From: Bryocella elongata
GTDB lineage: Bacteria > Acidobacteriota > Terriglobia > Terriglobales > Acidobacteriaceae
DNA: 64,000 nt
NCBI RefSeq assembly: GCF_900108185.1
Contig: NZ_FNVA01000001.1
Coordinates: forward strand, 62,001-126,000
Reading direction: 5' to 3'
Numbering within the stretch: position 1 is the first letter of the stretch; every line of letters starts with the position of its first letter. The translations under genes and the position numbers were made by a program. Below, in pieces: positions 41,791 to 51,648 of this stretch. Below the pieces are notes generated by a model. The model was not told where the DNA came from. It worked only from the letters and a program-made list of their open reading frames with translations, and did not search any database.

Positions 41791-43269
41791 CTAGGCTTTG
41801 GTGGCCATGGCTCGGGCTTCTACGTCGAAGACGGTGGGGTCGGGGTTGGTGAAGAACTTTTTGTGGAGGGAGCGGATGGCTTCTTCTACGTCCTGCTCGT
41901 CGATCATGAAGCTCATGTTGATCTCACTGGCGCCCTGCGAGATCATGCGCAGGTTCACGTGGGAGATGGCGGAGAAGACCTGGCCGGAGATGCCGGATTG
42001 GCCGCGGATGTCTTCGCCTACGAGGCAGATGAGGGCCTTGTTGCCTTCGCACTTCACGTCGGCGAGCTTGGAGAGCTCGGCGCAGATTTCGGGCAGGGCT
42101 TCGCGGGAGTCGACCGTTACTGAGATCGAGACTTCGCTGGTCGAGACCATGTCGATTGCGCACTTGTACTTGTCGAAGACGTCGAAGACCTGCTTGAGGA
42201 AGCCGTGGGCGAGGAGCATGCGGCTGGCCACGATGTCGATGATGGTGAGCTTCTTCTTCGCGGCGATGGACTTGAACGGCGAGGTGCAGTGCGGCGAGGT
42301 CGCGGTGATCTCGGTGCCGCCGTTGTCGGGGTTGCGGGAGTTGAGGACGAAGACGGGGATGTTCTTCTGCACGGCCGGGAGGATGGTGGCGGGGTGCAGG
42401 ACCTTGGCGCCGAAGTAGGCGAGCTCGGCGGCCTCTTCGAAGCTGATGGTCTTGACGCGGAGCGCGTCGGGGCAGATGCGCGGGTCGGTCGTCATGATGC
42501 CGTTGACGTCGGTCCAGATCTCGATGGCTCCGCCGTGGAGGCCTCCGCCGACGAGGGCTCCGGTGTAGTCCGAACCACCGCGGCCAAGGGTGGTGGTGAT
42601 GCCCTTGCACGAAGCGATGAAGCCGCCCATGACGGGGACCTTGTTCGCGAGGACGAGCGGCAGGACGTGATGCTGGAGCGCCTGCTCGATCTGGTCTTCC
42701 TGCGGGTGGGCCTTGCCGTAGTTGTCGTCGGTGAGGATGACGGTGCGGGAGTCGACGTGGGCAGAGTCCATGCCGAGTTCGGCGAAGGCTGCGGCGACCA
42801 TGATGGAGCTTAGGCGCTCGCCGAAGCTGACGACGTTGTCCTCGGTGCGCGGGGTGAGCTCGCCGACGGCGCAGATGCCGCGGAGGAGGTCATCGAGCGC
42901 GTCGAAGTGGTGATGGATGGCGAGCTGGAGGCTCTGGAGGCGATCTTCGCTGGGCGTGTTCGCGGTGCCGGGGACGAGCTCTCCGGCGGTCTTGAGGTGG
43001 CGCGTGCGGAGGGTGTCGGAGAGCGCGAGAGCGGACTCGCGATCGTTCTTCCCGGCGGCCGCTGCTGCGGCGAGGAGGGTGTCGGTGACCTTGCTCATCG
43101 CGGAGACGACGACGATGGGCTTGAGGTTCTTCTTGAGGCGGCCAGCGACGATGCCGCCGGTGCGCTTGATGGCGGTGGCGTCCTCAACGGAGGTGCCACC
43201 GAACTTCATGACGACGATGTCTGAATGCGGGACCGAGGGGCGGGGCTGCGATTGAAGTGGCTGGCTCAT
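41791..43269 (-). CDS. lysC: Aspartate kinase (aspartokinase)
   Basis: 492 residues. Kinase signature VMKFGGTSVEDATAI near 20, then VVSFGERLSS and TTLGRGGSDYTGA. Two ACT domains form the C-terminus (about 340-470: IVASRMLLAHGFLKQVFDVFDKY, SVTVDSREALPEI, then EGNKALICLVGEDIRG). The length and layout match monofunctional lysine-sensitive kinases. It phosphorylates aspartate at the head of the lysine, threonine and methionine pathways. Its ATG overlaps the asd stop codon as ATGA, so the two are translationally coupled. Confidence 0.94.
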   Translation of the reverse strand: MSQPLQSQPRPSVPHSDIVVMKFGGTSVEDATAIKRTGGIVAGRLKKNLKPIVVVSAMSKVTDTLLAAAAAAGKNDRESALALSDTLRTRHLKTAGELVPGTANTPSEDRLQSLQLAIHHHFDALDDLLRGICAVGELTPRTEDNVVSFGERLSSIMVAAAFAELGMDSAHVDSRTVILTDDNYGKAHPQEDQIEQALQHHVLPLVLANKVPVMGGFIASCKGITTTLGRGGSDYTGALVGGGLHGGAIEIWTDVNGIMTTDPRICPDALRVKTISFEEAAELAYFGAKVLHPATILPAVQKNIPVFVLNSRNPDNGGTEITATSPHCTSPFKSIAAKKKLTIIDIVASRMLLAHGFLKQVFDVFDKYKCAIDMVSTSEVSISVTVDSREALPEICAELSKLADVKCEGNKALICLVGEDIRGQSGISGQVFSAISHVNLRMISQGASEINMSFMIDEQDVEEAIRSLHKKFFTNPDPTVFDVEARAMATKA

Positions 43270-44426
43270 GCGTTCACCAGTCCTTCGGCAGCGGACGCGT
43301 TGCTATTCACCGGAGGGAATTTGCGGAAGTCGAACTTGCCGAGGACGGCGAGGATCTCGGCGTTGAGGATGGCGGCGCCTGCGGCACCGCGCACGGTGTT
43401 GTGGGAAAGCAGCGTGAACTTCCAGTCGAAGAGGGTGCAGGGGCGGAGGCGGCCGACGGTGGTGGCCATGCCGTTGCCGCGCATGAGGTCGAGGCGAGGC
43501 TGCGGGCGGGTGGTGCCGGCCTCGTAGGCGACGGGCTGCGCGGGAGCGGAGGGCAGGTGCATGCCGGCGAAGATGGACTGCGGGTTCTTGCCGGCGAGGG
43601 GCTCGAACTCGGCCCAGGCGGCGAGGATTTCGGCCTCGTTGGCCGGGGTCTTCAGTTTGACGGAGACACACTCGGTGTGGCCTTCGAGCACGGGGACGCG
43701 GTTGCACATGGCGGAGACCGTGATGGGCGCAGCCTCGAAGCCGATGGCTGCGTCGCCGTGGAGGTGGACGCCGCCTAGGAGCTTGCCGACCTCTTCCTGG
43801 AGTTTCTCTTCCTCATTCTTGATGAACGGGATGACGTTGCCGAGGATGTCGAGGGAAGGCACGCCGGGGTATCCGGCGCCGGAGACGGCCTGCATGGTGG
43901 CGACGAAAAGCTTGTCGATGCCGAAGCGGGCCTGCAGTGCGGCCAGGGGGAGAACGAGTCCGATGGCGCAGCAGTTGGGGTTGGTGACGAGGAAGCCGCC
44001 GGAGGACTTGCGTGTCTGCTGGGACTCGAGGACTTCGAAGTGGCCGAAGTTGACTTCGGGGACGACGAGGGGGACGTCCGTGCCCATGCGGAAGGCCGAG
44101 GAGTTGGAGATGACGGCGCAGCCGGCGGCGGCGAAGCGGGGCTCGAGCTCTTTGGCGATGGGGGCGTCGATGGACGAGAAGATAATGCGCGGCAGGGAGT
44201 CGCCTGCGGCTTCGGGGGTGTTGGGCTGAAGCACCATGTTCGCAATGCGCTCGGGCAGCGGCGTGTCGAGGCGCCAGGCGCAGGCCTCGGCGTAGGTTTT
44301 GCCGGCGGAGCGGTCCGAGGCGGCGAGCCAGGTGATGTTGAACCAGGGGTGATCGGCGAGGAGCTGGATAAATCGCTGACCGACGGCGCCTGTGGCGCCC
44401 AGAATTCCTACGTTACGGCGTTCCAT
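43266..44426 (-). CDS. asd: Aspartate-semialdehyde dehydrogenase
   Basis: 386 residues. NADP-binding GATGAVGQRFI at the N-terminus and catalytic C152 in TNPNCCAIGLVLPL. The NCC and the later MCNRVPVLEGHTECVSVKL follow the archaeal/fungal-type enzyme rather than the E. coli type, as is common in Acidobacteria. It makes aspartate semialdehyde, the branch point for DapA and for homoserine. First gene of the asd-lysC pair; the 237-bp upstream gap should hold the promoter. Confidence 0.94.
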   Translation of the reverse strand: MERRNVGILGATGAVGQRFIQLLADHPWFNITWLAASDRSAGKTYAEACAWRLDTPLPERIANMVLQPNTPEAAGDSLPRIIFSSIDAPIAKELEPRFAAAGCAVISNSSAFRMGTDVPLVVPEVNFGHFEVLESQQTRKSSGGFLVTNPNCCAIGLVLPLAALQARFGIDKLFVATMQAVSGAGYPGVPSLDILGNVIPFIKNEEEKLQEEVGKLLGGVHLHGDAAIGFEAAPITVSAMCNRVPVLEGHTECVSVKLKTPANEAEILAAWAEFEPLAGKNPQSIFAGMHLPSAPAQPVAYEAGTTRPQPRLDLMRGNGMATTVGRLRPCTLFDWKFTLLSHNTVRGAAGAAILNAEILAVLGKFDFRKFPPVNSNASAAEGLVNA

Positions 44427-44605
44427 CAGGGTATTTTAGCAGCGGCCTGACGGCTGCTGGTAGCTCGCTGGCGCGAGGCAGCGCTTCGCGGCAGCGTGCT
44501 GTTGCACATCAGCAAAGCGGCAGACGGATGGGCCCCGGGAACCAGAATGGATGCCCGAAACGACATACTTTGCAAGGATTTTGGTTGGATTTTCGAGCAG
44601 AAGTT

Positions 44606-44636
44606 GTATAGAGACGATAAGAGCTCATTTCTATAC
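44606..44636. promoter_or_regulatory. 7-bp inverted repeat upstream of the GGDEF gene
   Basis: GTATAGA (44606-44612) and TCTATAC (44630-44636) flank a 17-base centre. TATACT at the right arm could be a -10 element for the GGDEF gene. Confidence 0.35.
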
Positions 44637-44696
44637 TGTCGCAAAATGCTCCAATAGCGCCCATTGAAGCTACTGTCCCAACTCGACCTGAGAACG

Positions 44697-45869
44697 ATGA
44701 TGGGGAACGACGTAGTCGTTTGCCTTCTGCTGACGCTCGTCATGCTGTTGATGGCGGCTCATCTGCGGGAGACGACGGGGCTTCGTTACCTTGGCGTGTC
44801 GTACCTGTTGATGAGTTGCGGCCTGAGCGTGTTGCTGCTGCGCGGCGCGGTGCCGGCGGTGGCAGCGATTGTGATACAGAATGGCTGCTTCTACGCGGGG
44901 ATCCTGTTGCAGTTTGCGGGCACGCAGGCGTTGCTGGGATTGCGTGCGCGGCTGGGGCCGTGGATTGCGATGGCGGTGCTTTCGGAGACGGCGCTGGGCT
45001 TTTATCACCAGCCACGCCACCTAGCGTTGCGTATCGCGATCTTCTCCGCCACGTGCCTGGTGTTGCGGATGCCTCTGCTCGTGAGCCTGTGGCGCAACGC
45101 GGGGCGCGGCCTGGTGGTGAAGCTGCTTAGCGGATTCACCGTGTTCTTTATGGCGTGCGAGATCGCGCGGGGTGTGCTGACCGTTGTCTTCGGAGTCTCC
45201 AGGGAACTCTTCAAGAACAACATCCTGCAGGTGAGTTACTTCGCGGTGACTCTGATTGCGGGCTGCGCGATTGGATTCCTGAGCCTGGTACTGGCGGCGC
45301 AGGAGGCCACGGCGCTGAGCGAGCGTCGCGCGCGGCGCGACATGCTGACGGGCGCGCTGAATCGCATGGGAATTGAAGAGCTGCTGGCGGCGGAGTTGAG
45401 CCGCTGCAGGCGAACGCACGCGGCGTTGTCGGTCGCGCTGCTGGATATCGACGATTTCAAGTTCTTCAACGACAAGGACGGTCATTCCGCGGGCGATGAT
45501 GTGCTGCGGAAGATTGCCGGCTGCATCTCGCGCAACCTGCGGCCCTACGATGCCTGTGGCCGGATCGGTGGCGACGAGTTTCTCGTGGTGTTCCCGGCGT
45601 CGGGCTCCCTGGAGGCGGAGGTGATCTGTAACCGCATCCTGGAGGCAGTGGGGCATCTGCCGAGCTACCCCAATGTGGGGAGAGCACCGACGGTGAGCAT
45701 CGGGTTCACGCAGATCGATGAGCACGACACCGTCGAGGAGTTGATGAATCGGGCGGATGAGGCTCTTTATGCGGCGAAGCGGCTGGGGAAGAACTGCGCG
45801 CAGGTGAAGCTGGCGCCGATTGGTGCGCAGCCTTCCGGCGTCGCATTGCATTTGAGCGCATCGGCGTAG
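44697..45869 (+). CDS. Membrane-bound GGDEF diguanylate cyclase
   Basis: 390 residues from the ATG pair at 44697; a TTG at 44664 would add 11 residues and neither has a strong ribosome binding site. Six to seven membrane helices cover about 5-215. The GGDEF domain follows (RDMLTGALNRMGIEELLAAEL), with intact GGDEF. RPYD five residues before it is the inhibitory RxxD site. It should synthesise cyclic di-GMP. The membrane part matches no sensor domain I can name. Divergent from asd. Confidence 0.88.
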   Translation: MMGNDVVVCLLLTLVMLLMAAHLRETTGLRYLGVSYLLMSCGLSVLLLRGAVPAVAAIVIQNGCFYAGILLQFAGTQALLGLRARLGPWIAMAVLSETALGFYHQPRHLALRIAIFSATCLVLRMPLLVSLWRNAGRGLVVKLLSGFTVFFMACEIARGVLTVVFGVSRELFKNNILQVSYFAVTLIAGCAIGFLSLVLAAQEATALSERRARRDMLTGALNRMGIEELLAAELSRCRRTHAALSVALLDIDDFKFFNDKDGHSAGDDVLRKIAGCISRNLRPYDACGRIGGDEFLVVFPASGSLEAEVICNRILEAVGHLPSYPNVGRAPTVSIGFTQIDEHDTVEELMNRADEALYAAKRLGKNCAQVKLAPIGAQPSGVALHLSASA

Positions 45870-45990
45870 TCGCGGCTGTTTGGCGTGAACCTGTTGTTGC
45901 GAACAGTGTTCACGCCTCATCAAGCCAGGAGCAGGTCCTTCGGCTTCGTCTTGGGAGGAAAGCGATCAAGCGATCCTGACAGAAGATGCT

Positions 45991-46296
45991 TTAGTCGACG
46001 ACGCGGCGACGGGTGTAGACGCGCGAGCCGCCACCACCCCATGCGATCAGCAGGCTGATGACGTGCAGCAGGAACCAGATGGTGATGCCCTGGTCCTGGT
46101 AGATCCAGAAGAGGATCAGCAGGCGCGGCACGAGGATCGCGACGATGAGCGGGATGAGGCCTACGACGGGCGGAATATAGCCGGTCATGGAGTGCTGCAG
46201 CCACGCCACGAGGATGCAGATGCGGGGCAGGAACAGCGAAAGCACGAGGAACCAGAGTGGAATCGTGTGGACCGGGAAGCTGAGCGAAAAGTTCAT
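45991..46296 (-). CDS. Small three-helix membrane protein
   Basis: 101 residues, with AGAGAGG about 8 bases before the ATG. Three hydrophobic helices (about 10-32, 40-66, 70-88) and a short basic tail (RVYTRRRVVD). No family recognised, but the ribosome binding site, the length and the helix pattern argue for a real gene. It lies between the GGDEF gene and the copper-site lipoprotein gene. Confidence 0.6.
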   Translation of the reverse strand: MNFSLSFPVHTIPLWFLVLSLFLPRICILVAWLQHSMTGYIPPVVGLIPLIVAILVPRLLILFWIYQDQGITIWFLLHVISLLIAWGGGGSRVYTRRRVVD

Positions 46297-46412
46297 GCGA
46301 GCGGCCTCTCTTGCAGGCTTGCGGGAGTTTATGGGGAGCCCGTGACCTTCAGTGGGATGTGAGTGACCGTGCTGGAGTTGTCGCGCGCCGGTTGATTTCG
46401 AAGCGGCAAGTA

Positions 46413-46440
46413 AAAGGGCAGGGCCGAAGCCCTGCCCTTT
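46413..46440 (-). terminator. Intrinsic terminator with UUCG tetraloop
   Basis: On the minus strand AAAGGGCAGGGC, loop TTCG and GCCCTGCCCTTT form a perfect 12-bp stem that runs into TTTT. It lies 14 bases past the stop codon of the lipoprotein gene. Confidence 0.85.
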
Positions 46441-46454
46441 GCGTGTCGGGAAAG

Positions 46455-47255
46455 TTACTTGCCGGGCGCGGTGAAGGTGAAGTTTGTGTGCGTGGTGGTT
46501 CCGCCGGAGATGGAGAAGTCGATGTCCTGCTCGCCCATCTTTTCGTGCACGGCGGCGAGCGTGTAGTGGCCGGGGGGCAAGCCGTGGATGGTGAAGCTGC
46601 CGTCGGGGCCGGTGACCGCGAAGTAGGGGTTGGGCGCGACGTTGATAAAGGCGTTCATCCAGGGGTGGTTGTTGCAGCGGACCGCGATCATGGTCTCTTC
46701 GGTATTGAAGGTCGCGGTCTGCGCGGGGCTTTGAGGAGCTTCGGAGAAGTCGACGGTCTTGTTGCCGGGGTTTGTGGGCACGACGTGGATGTTGTGCATG
46801 GTGGAGTCGGAGTTATGGAACGACACCGATGCGCCCTGCTGGATGGCGATGACGTGCGGCGTGTATTTGCAGTCCTTCTGGTCGAGGAGGACGGGCACGG
46901 TGCCGGGGGATGCGGAGGTCTCCTGCGCACCGGACTTGACGTAGACGTAGACATTGGCGACGTGGCCCTTGTCGATGACGTAGGGCTCGCTCATGTTGTC
47001 GGCTCCGAAGGCGCAGCCGGGGTCCATGGTCATGTCGATGTGGACTCGCTGGGGAACAGCGCCGGTGAAGTTCACCACGCCACTGACGCTTCCCATGGAG
47101 GACGGCGGTGCGGCGGAGGGCGTGAAGACGGGTGCCTGTGAGGTCGAACCGGCTGCGGGCGACGCCGCGCCAGACGGGGAGGGCGTGTTCTTGCAGCCAA
47201 GGGCGAGGAGCGCGGCGGTGAGCGAGAGCGTCGAGGCGGTGCGCAGCGTGATCAC
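46455..47255 (-). CDS. Lipoprotein with cupredoxin-like copper site and carboxypeptidase-regulatory-like domain
   Basis: 266 residues. The lipobox LLALGC gives a lipid anchor at C21, followed by a Ser/Pro/Ala linker. A cupredoxin-like domain covers about 55-200, with candidate type 1 copper ligands His (SFHNSDSTMHNIHVV), Cys (AVRCNN), His (NHPW) and Met (WMNAF). A carboxypeptidase regulatory-like beta-sandwich ends the protein (YFAVTGPDGSFTIHGLPPGHYTLAAVH). It may be an electron-transfer or structural cell-envelope protein. The partner is unknown. Confidence 0.8.
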   Translation of the reverse strand: MITLRTASTLSLTAALLALGCKNTPSPSGAASPAAGSTSQAPVFTPSAAPPSSMGSVSGVVNFTGAVPQRVHIDMTMDPGCAFGADNMSEPYVIDKGHVANVYVYVKSGAQETSASPGTVPVLLDQKDCKYTPHVIAIQQGASVSFHNSDSTMHNIHVVPTNPGNKTVDFSEAPQSPAQTATFNTEETMIAVRCNNHPWMNAFINVAPNPYFAVTGPDGSFTIHGLPPGHYTLAAVHEKMGEQDIDFSISGGTTTHTNFTFTAPGK

Positions 47256-47330
47256 AGGATCAAGTCTCGTCCTGAAGCTCGGGAATATGCAAGCTGGAGC
47301 GGGAAGATGTCAGCGATCTGGGTAATGACT

Positions 47331-48281
47331 GCGTGTTGGCCGGAGAGGATCCGCGCCTCTGCAGAGGATTTTCTGTAGAGGGGCGAGGTCTTCAGGGTTT
47401 CAGGGGCTTGGATCGGAGCTCGTTTGCGGTGGTTGATCTGAGGAGCTGTTGAGCTTCGAGGTTCTCAGCTATGAGCTGTGAGGAAGGGCTGCGTGTTGGC
47501 CGGAGAGCATCCGCGCCTTTGCAGAGGATTTTCTGTAGAGGGGCGAGGTCTTCAGGGTTTCAGGGGCGAGTTCTGGAGCTCGTTTGCGGTGGTTGATCTG
47601 AGGAGCTGTTGAGCTTCGAGGTTCTCAGCTATGAGCTGCGAGGACGGGCTTCGTGTTGGCCGGAGATGACTTGCCCCTCTGCAGAGGATTTCTGCAGAGG
47701 CGCGAGGTCTTCAGGGCTTCAGGGCTAGGATCGGAGCTCGTTTGCGGCGGTTGATCTGAAGGACTGTTGAGCTTCGAGGTTCTCAGCTATGAGCTGTGAG
47801 GAAGGGCTGCGTGTTGGCCGGAGAGGATCCGCGCCTCTGCAGAGGATTTTCTGTAGAGGGGCGAGGTCTTCAGGGTTTCAGGGGCTTGGATCGGAGCTCG
47901 TTTGCGGTGGTTGATCTGAAGGACTGTTGAGCTTCGAGGTTCTCAGCTACGAGCTGCGAGGACGGGCTTCGTGTTGGCCGGAGATGACTTGCCCCTCTGC
48001 AGAGGATTTCTGTAGAGGGGCGAGGTCTTCAGGGCTTCAGGGCGAGGATCGGAGCTCGTTTGCGGCGGTTGATCTGAAGGTCTGTTGAGCTTCGAGGTTC
48101 TGAGCTAGGAGCTGCGAGGACGGGCTGCGTGTTGGCCGGAGATGACTTGCCCCTCTGCAGAGGATTTCTGTAGAGGGGCGAGGTATTCAGGGCTTCAGGG
48201 CTAGGATCGGAGCTCGTTTGCGGTGGTTGATCTGAAGGTCTGTTGAGCTTCGAGGTTCTCAGCTACGAGCTGCGAGGAATG

Positions 48282-48284
<3 letters not shown>
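47331..48284. repeat. Six tandem units of 158-160 bp
   Basis: Units start at 47331, 47491, 47651, 47809, 47969 and 48127, each with GCGTGTTGGCCGGAG or TCGTGTTGGCCGGAG. Two subtypes occur. The 160-bp type (units 1, 2, 4) reads near GGATCCGCGCCT and has TTTT in the loop; the 158-bp type (3, 5, 6) reads GATGACTTGCCCCT. Every unit has a stem near CCTCTGCAG/CTGTAGAGG, a GGTCTTCAGGG block, GGAGCTCGTTTGCGG and GAGCTTCGAGGTTCT. Lengths are not multiples of three, so it is not coding. The array ends exactly at the isocitrate dehydrogenase stop codon. Confidence 0.92.
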
Positions 48285-49295
<1,011 letters not shown>

Positions 49296-49316
49296 GGTTT
49301 CCTCAGTTGTTGGGTG

Positions 49317-49715
49317 TTAGTTGTTGGGTGTTGGGTCGTTGACCGTGGTGGCAGGAGGTGGCTTCCGCAGATAGTCCTCTAGGCGCGTCAGCATCCGGGC
49401 GATGCGGTGGCAGAGTGCTTCGATCGGATCGAGCTGATCGGGTGTTGCATAGTGCAGGTGGCGCGACAGGAGCAGCTGTGTCTGCAGCTCATAGTTACTT
49501 CCCAGGGCGATGGTTACGAACTGCCGATAGTCTCTGCGCGTCTTTCTAGCAGAACCTTCAGCGATGTTGCTTGCGATGGAGACGGAAGCTCGCCGCATCT
49601 GCGAGGTAAGGCCGTACAGCTCGTGTTTGGGAAACGTTGTCGTCATTTCATAGATTGCCAGTGAGAGTGATACTGACAAATGCCATACCTGCAGGTCTCG
49701 AAAACCTTTGGCCAT
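49317..49715 (-). CDS. Four-helix bundle protein (S23-type)
   Basis: 132 residues from MAKGFRDLQVWHLSVSLSLAIYEMT. The S23/four-helix-bundle signature is clear: FPKHELYGLTSQMRRASVSIASNIAEGSARKTRRDYRQFVTIALGSNYELQTQL. Function unknown; related sequences occur inside 23S rRNA intervening sequences but also as free-standing genes. The last codons are encoded by TTGTTGGGTGTT microsatellite DNA, so the tail may vary. It lies between nrdR and the isocitrate dehydrogenase gene on the same strand. Confidence 0.88.
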   Translation of the reverse strand: MAKGFRDLQVWHLSVSLSLAIYEMTTTFPKHELYGLTSQMRRASVSIASNIAEGSARKTRRDYRQFVTIALGSNYELQTQLLLSRHLHYATPDQLDPIEALCHRIARMLTRLEDYLRKPPPATTVNDPTPNN

Positions 49716-49776
49716 CGTGGGTTCCTCATTGCTCAACAACCCAACAACCAACATCCAACAACAGAAAACGGTTCTT

Positions 49777-50259
49777 CTATCTTCCCGTGCGCTTCCCCTT
49801 GGAGTCTTTGCCGCTGAGGAGGCCTTCGAGTTCGAGCTTGAACTCGTTGACGTCCTTGAAGTCGCGGTAGACCGAAGCGAAGCGGATGTAGGCGACGGTG
49901 TCGATGTCCTTGAGGCGGTCCATGATGAGCTCGCCGATCTCGCGGGTGGAGCGTTCGCGCTCGGCGGAGTCGACGACGGAGGACTCGACGGCGTCGACGA
50001 TCTGTTCCATCTGTGTGGCCGAGACCTTGCGCTTCTGGCAGGAGTGCAGGAGGCCAGAGAGGACCTTCTTGCGATCGAACTTTTCGCGACGGCCATCTTT
50101 CTTGATGACCATGTAAGGGATCTCGTCGAGCCGCTCATAGGTGGTGAAGCGGCGATTGCAGCGCTCGCATTCGCGACGCCGCCGGATGGAGTCAGCTTCC
50201 TTGGATTCGCGGCTGTCGATGACTTTGTCTTGTGTAAAGCCGCAGTAGGGACATTTCAT
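49777..50259 (-). CDS. nrdR: Transcriptional repressor NrdR
   Basis: 160 residues. Zinc ribbon C3-C6 (MKCPYCGF) and C31-C34 (CERCNRRFTTYE), followed by an ATP-cone domain (VIKKDGRREKFDRKKVLSGLLHSC). NrdR binds ATP/dATP and represses ribonucleotide reductase genes; no nrd gene is in the window. Length and motifs are normal. Confidence 0.95.
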   Translation of the reverse strand: MKCPYCGFTQDKVIDSRESKEADSIRRRRECERCNRRFTTYERLDEIPYMVIKKDGRREKFDRKKVLSGLLHSCQKRKVSATQMEQIVDAVESSVVDSAERERSTREIGELIMDRLKDIDTVAYIRFASVYRDFKDVNEFKLELEGLLSGKDSKGKRTGR

Positions 50260-50361
50260 TTCACGTTCATTCTAAACGAGGGGGGTGGGGCGGTTGGGAG
50301 AGGCGGGGACTCCGAACTCCGTTGTACGTTGTGCGTTCTACGTTGTACGGCTGAAGCGGTG

Positions 50362-51435
50362 TCAGGCGGAGGTGTCGTGGGCGGCGGCGCGGAGGCCGGT
50401 GCCGGTGATCTGGGCGAAGATGAGGCCGGCGGGGACGACGCTGAGGCTCATGGCGATCTGGATCACCGCGCCGCAGGCGGTGGCGACCTCGAGCGGTACG
50501 TCGAAGAAGGCGTGGAGTGCGGCGGCGAGGACGGCGATCTGGGTGAACCAGCCGATGATGGGCAGCTGCAGCAGCGAGCCGCCGATGCTGGAGGCCATCA
50601 GGAGCATGATGCCGGAGACGGAGAGCGTGGCGAGCGGAGGGCAGGCCACGAAGGCATGCGTGCAGAAGAAGTAGGCAGCGGCGATGCCGATCCACATGAG
50701 CAGGGAGAGCGCAGCGACGTAAAGGAACTCGGAGAGGGTGGTGAGGGCCTGCAGGCCGTCGCGGAAGTCGAGCAGGCGGTCGGCGACGGTCTTTGCAAGG
50801 TTTGCGGAGATCGGGGCGAGGAGGCGTCCGGCGAGGCGGGCTACGTGTTCGCCGCGGAAGCGCAGGCTGAGGGCGATGATGGCGAGGAAGAAGGTTCCTG
50901 CGAGGGAAGCGACGCCGGCGCGGGCGAAGGCGTCGTGATGCGGCATGGACCTTGGCGCCAGGGCGAGCGTAAAGGAGAAGAGCACTGCGGCGGCGCCAAG
51001 GTCGAAGGCGCGTTCGATGGAGTAGATCGCGAGCTGCGTGGCGACGGGAGTCCTGGTGCGGCGAGCGATGAGGATGGGGCGCGACATGTCGGTGAGGCGG
51101 CCGAAGAGTCCGACGATGGTGAAGCCGATGACCTGCCAGGGCAGAAGGTCGAGCGCACGGACGCGCTTGACCGGAGTGAGCAGGATGGCCCAGCGCAGAG
51201 AGCGCAGCCAGTAGCCGACGTAGATGCAGGCGATGCCGAGGAGGATCTTCGGAAGCGAAGCCAGGCGGGCCTGTGCGAGCAGCGTGTGCCAGTCGAAGTG
51301 AAGCTTATCGCGTTCGAGGTAGAGCAGGGCTGCGACGGTGAGCAGCAGCAGCGCCGTGAGAGCGGGCTTGAGCACACTGCGGCGGGCGGGCTGAGGTTGC
51401 GAGATGTCTGCAGGCATGGGGCTCAAAGGAGGCAT
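50362..51435 (-). CDS. Flippase-like/lysylphosphatidylglycerol synthase membrane domain protein
   Basis: 357 residues (351 if the second Met, at 51417, is used). About eight membrane helices and the family signatures GYWLRSLRWAILLTPV, QVIGFTIVGLFGRLTDMSRPILIARRT and a late SIGGSLLQLPIIGWFTQ. It is the stand-alone membrane half of the LPG synthase/UPF0104 family, without the aminoacyl-transfer domain. Such proteins are thought to move lipids or glycolipids across the membrane; the substrate is unknown. Confidence 0.8.
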   Translation of the reverse strand: MPPLSPMPADISQPQPARRSVLKPALTALLLLTVAALLYLERDKLHFDWHTLLAQARLASLPKILLGIACIYVGYWLRSLRWAILLTPVKRVRALDLLPWQVIGFTIVGLFGRLTDMSRPILIARRTRTPVATQLAIYSIERAFDLGAAAVLFSFTLALAPRSMPHHDAFARAGVASLAGTFFLAIIALSLRFRGEHVARLAGRLLAPISANLAKTVADRLLDFRDGLQALTTLSEFLYVAALSLLMWIGIAAAYFFCTHAFVACPPLATLSVSGIMLLMASSIGGSLLQLPIIGWFTQIAVLAAALHAFFDVPLEVATACGAVIQIAMSLSVVPAGLIFAQITGTGLRAAAHDTSA

Positions 51436-51512
51436 GGGGCTTACTGGGCGCTCGTGCGGTTCGTCAGTTTTGATGCGCCCAGGAGCTGCATCTTGCCGTT
51501 GCTGGCGCGAAA

Positions 51513-51568
51513 GCAGGTTTCTCCGTTACGCGGGCGATGAGACTGCCCGCTCCGGTCGAAATGACACA
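51513..51568. repeat. Second dispersed repeat class, copy 2
   Basis: Same ends as the element at 41654-41711 (GCAGGTTTCTCC to CTCCGGTCGAAATGACACA), with a GCGGGC/GCCCGC central stem. The stem bases differ on both sides while staying paired. Confidence 0.65.
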
Positions 51569-51648
51569 TCTTTCTGGTGTTCAAAGAGGCCGAAAGGACA
51601 GAACTTTCAGGCATTCGAAGATCAAGGATTCGAAGAGGTTGATGCAGC

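Noticed and set aside
49708-51540. 610-codon plus-strand frame across nrdR and the flippase-like gene
   Set aside because: It runs antisense to two recognised genes and an intergenic gap, with a low-complexity Glu/Gly/Asp translation and no motif.
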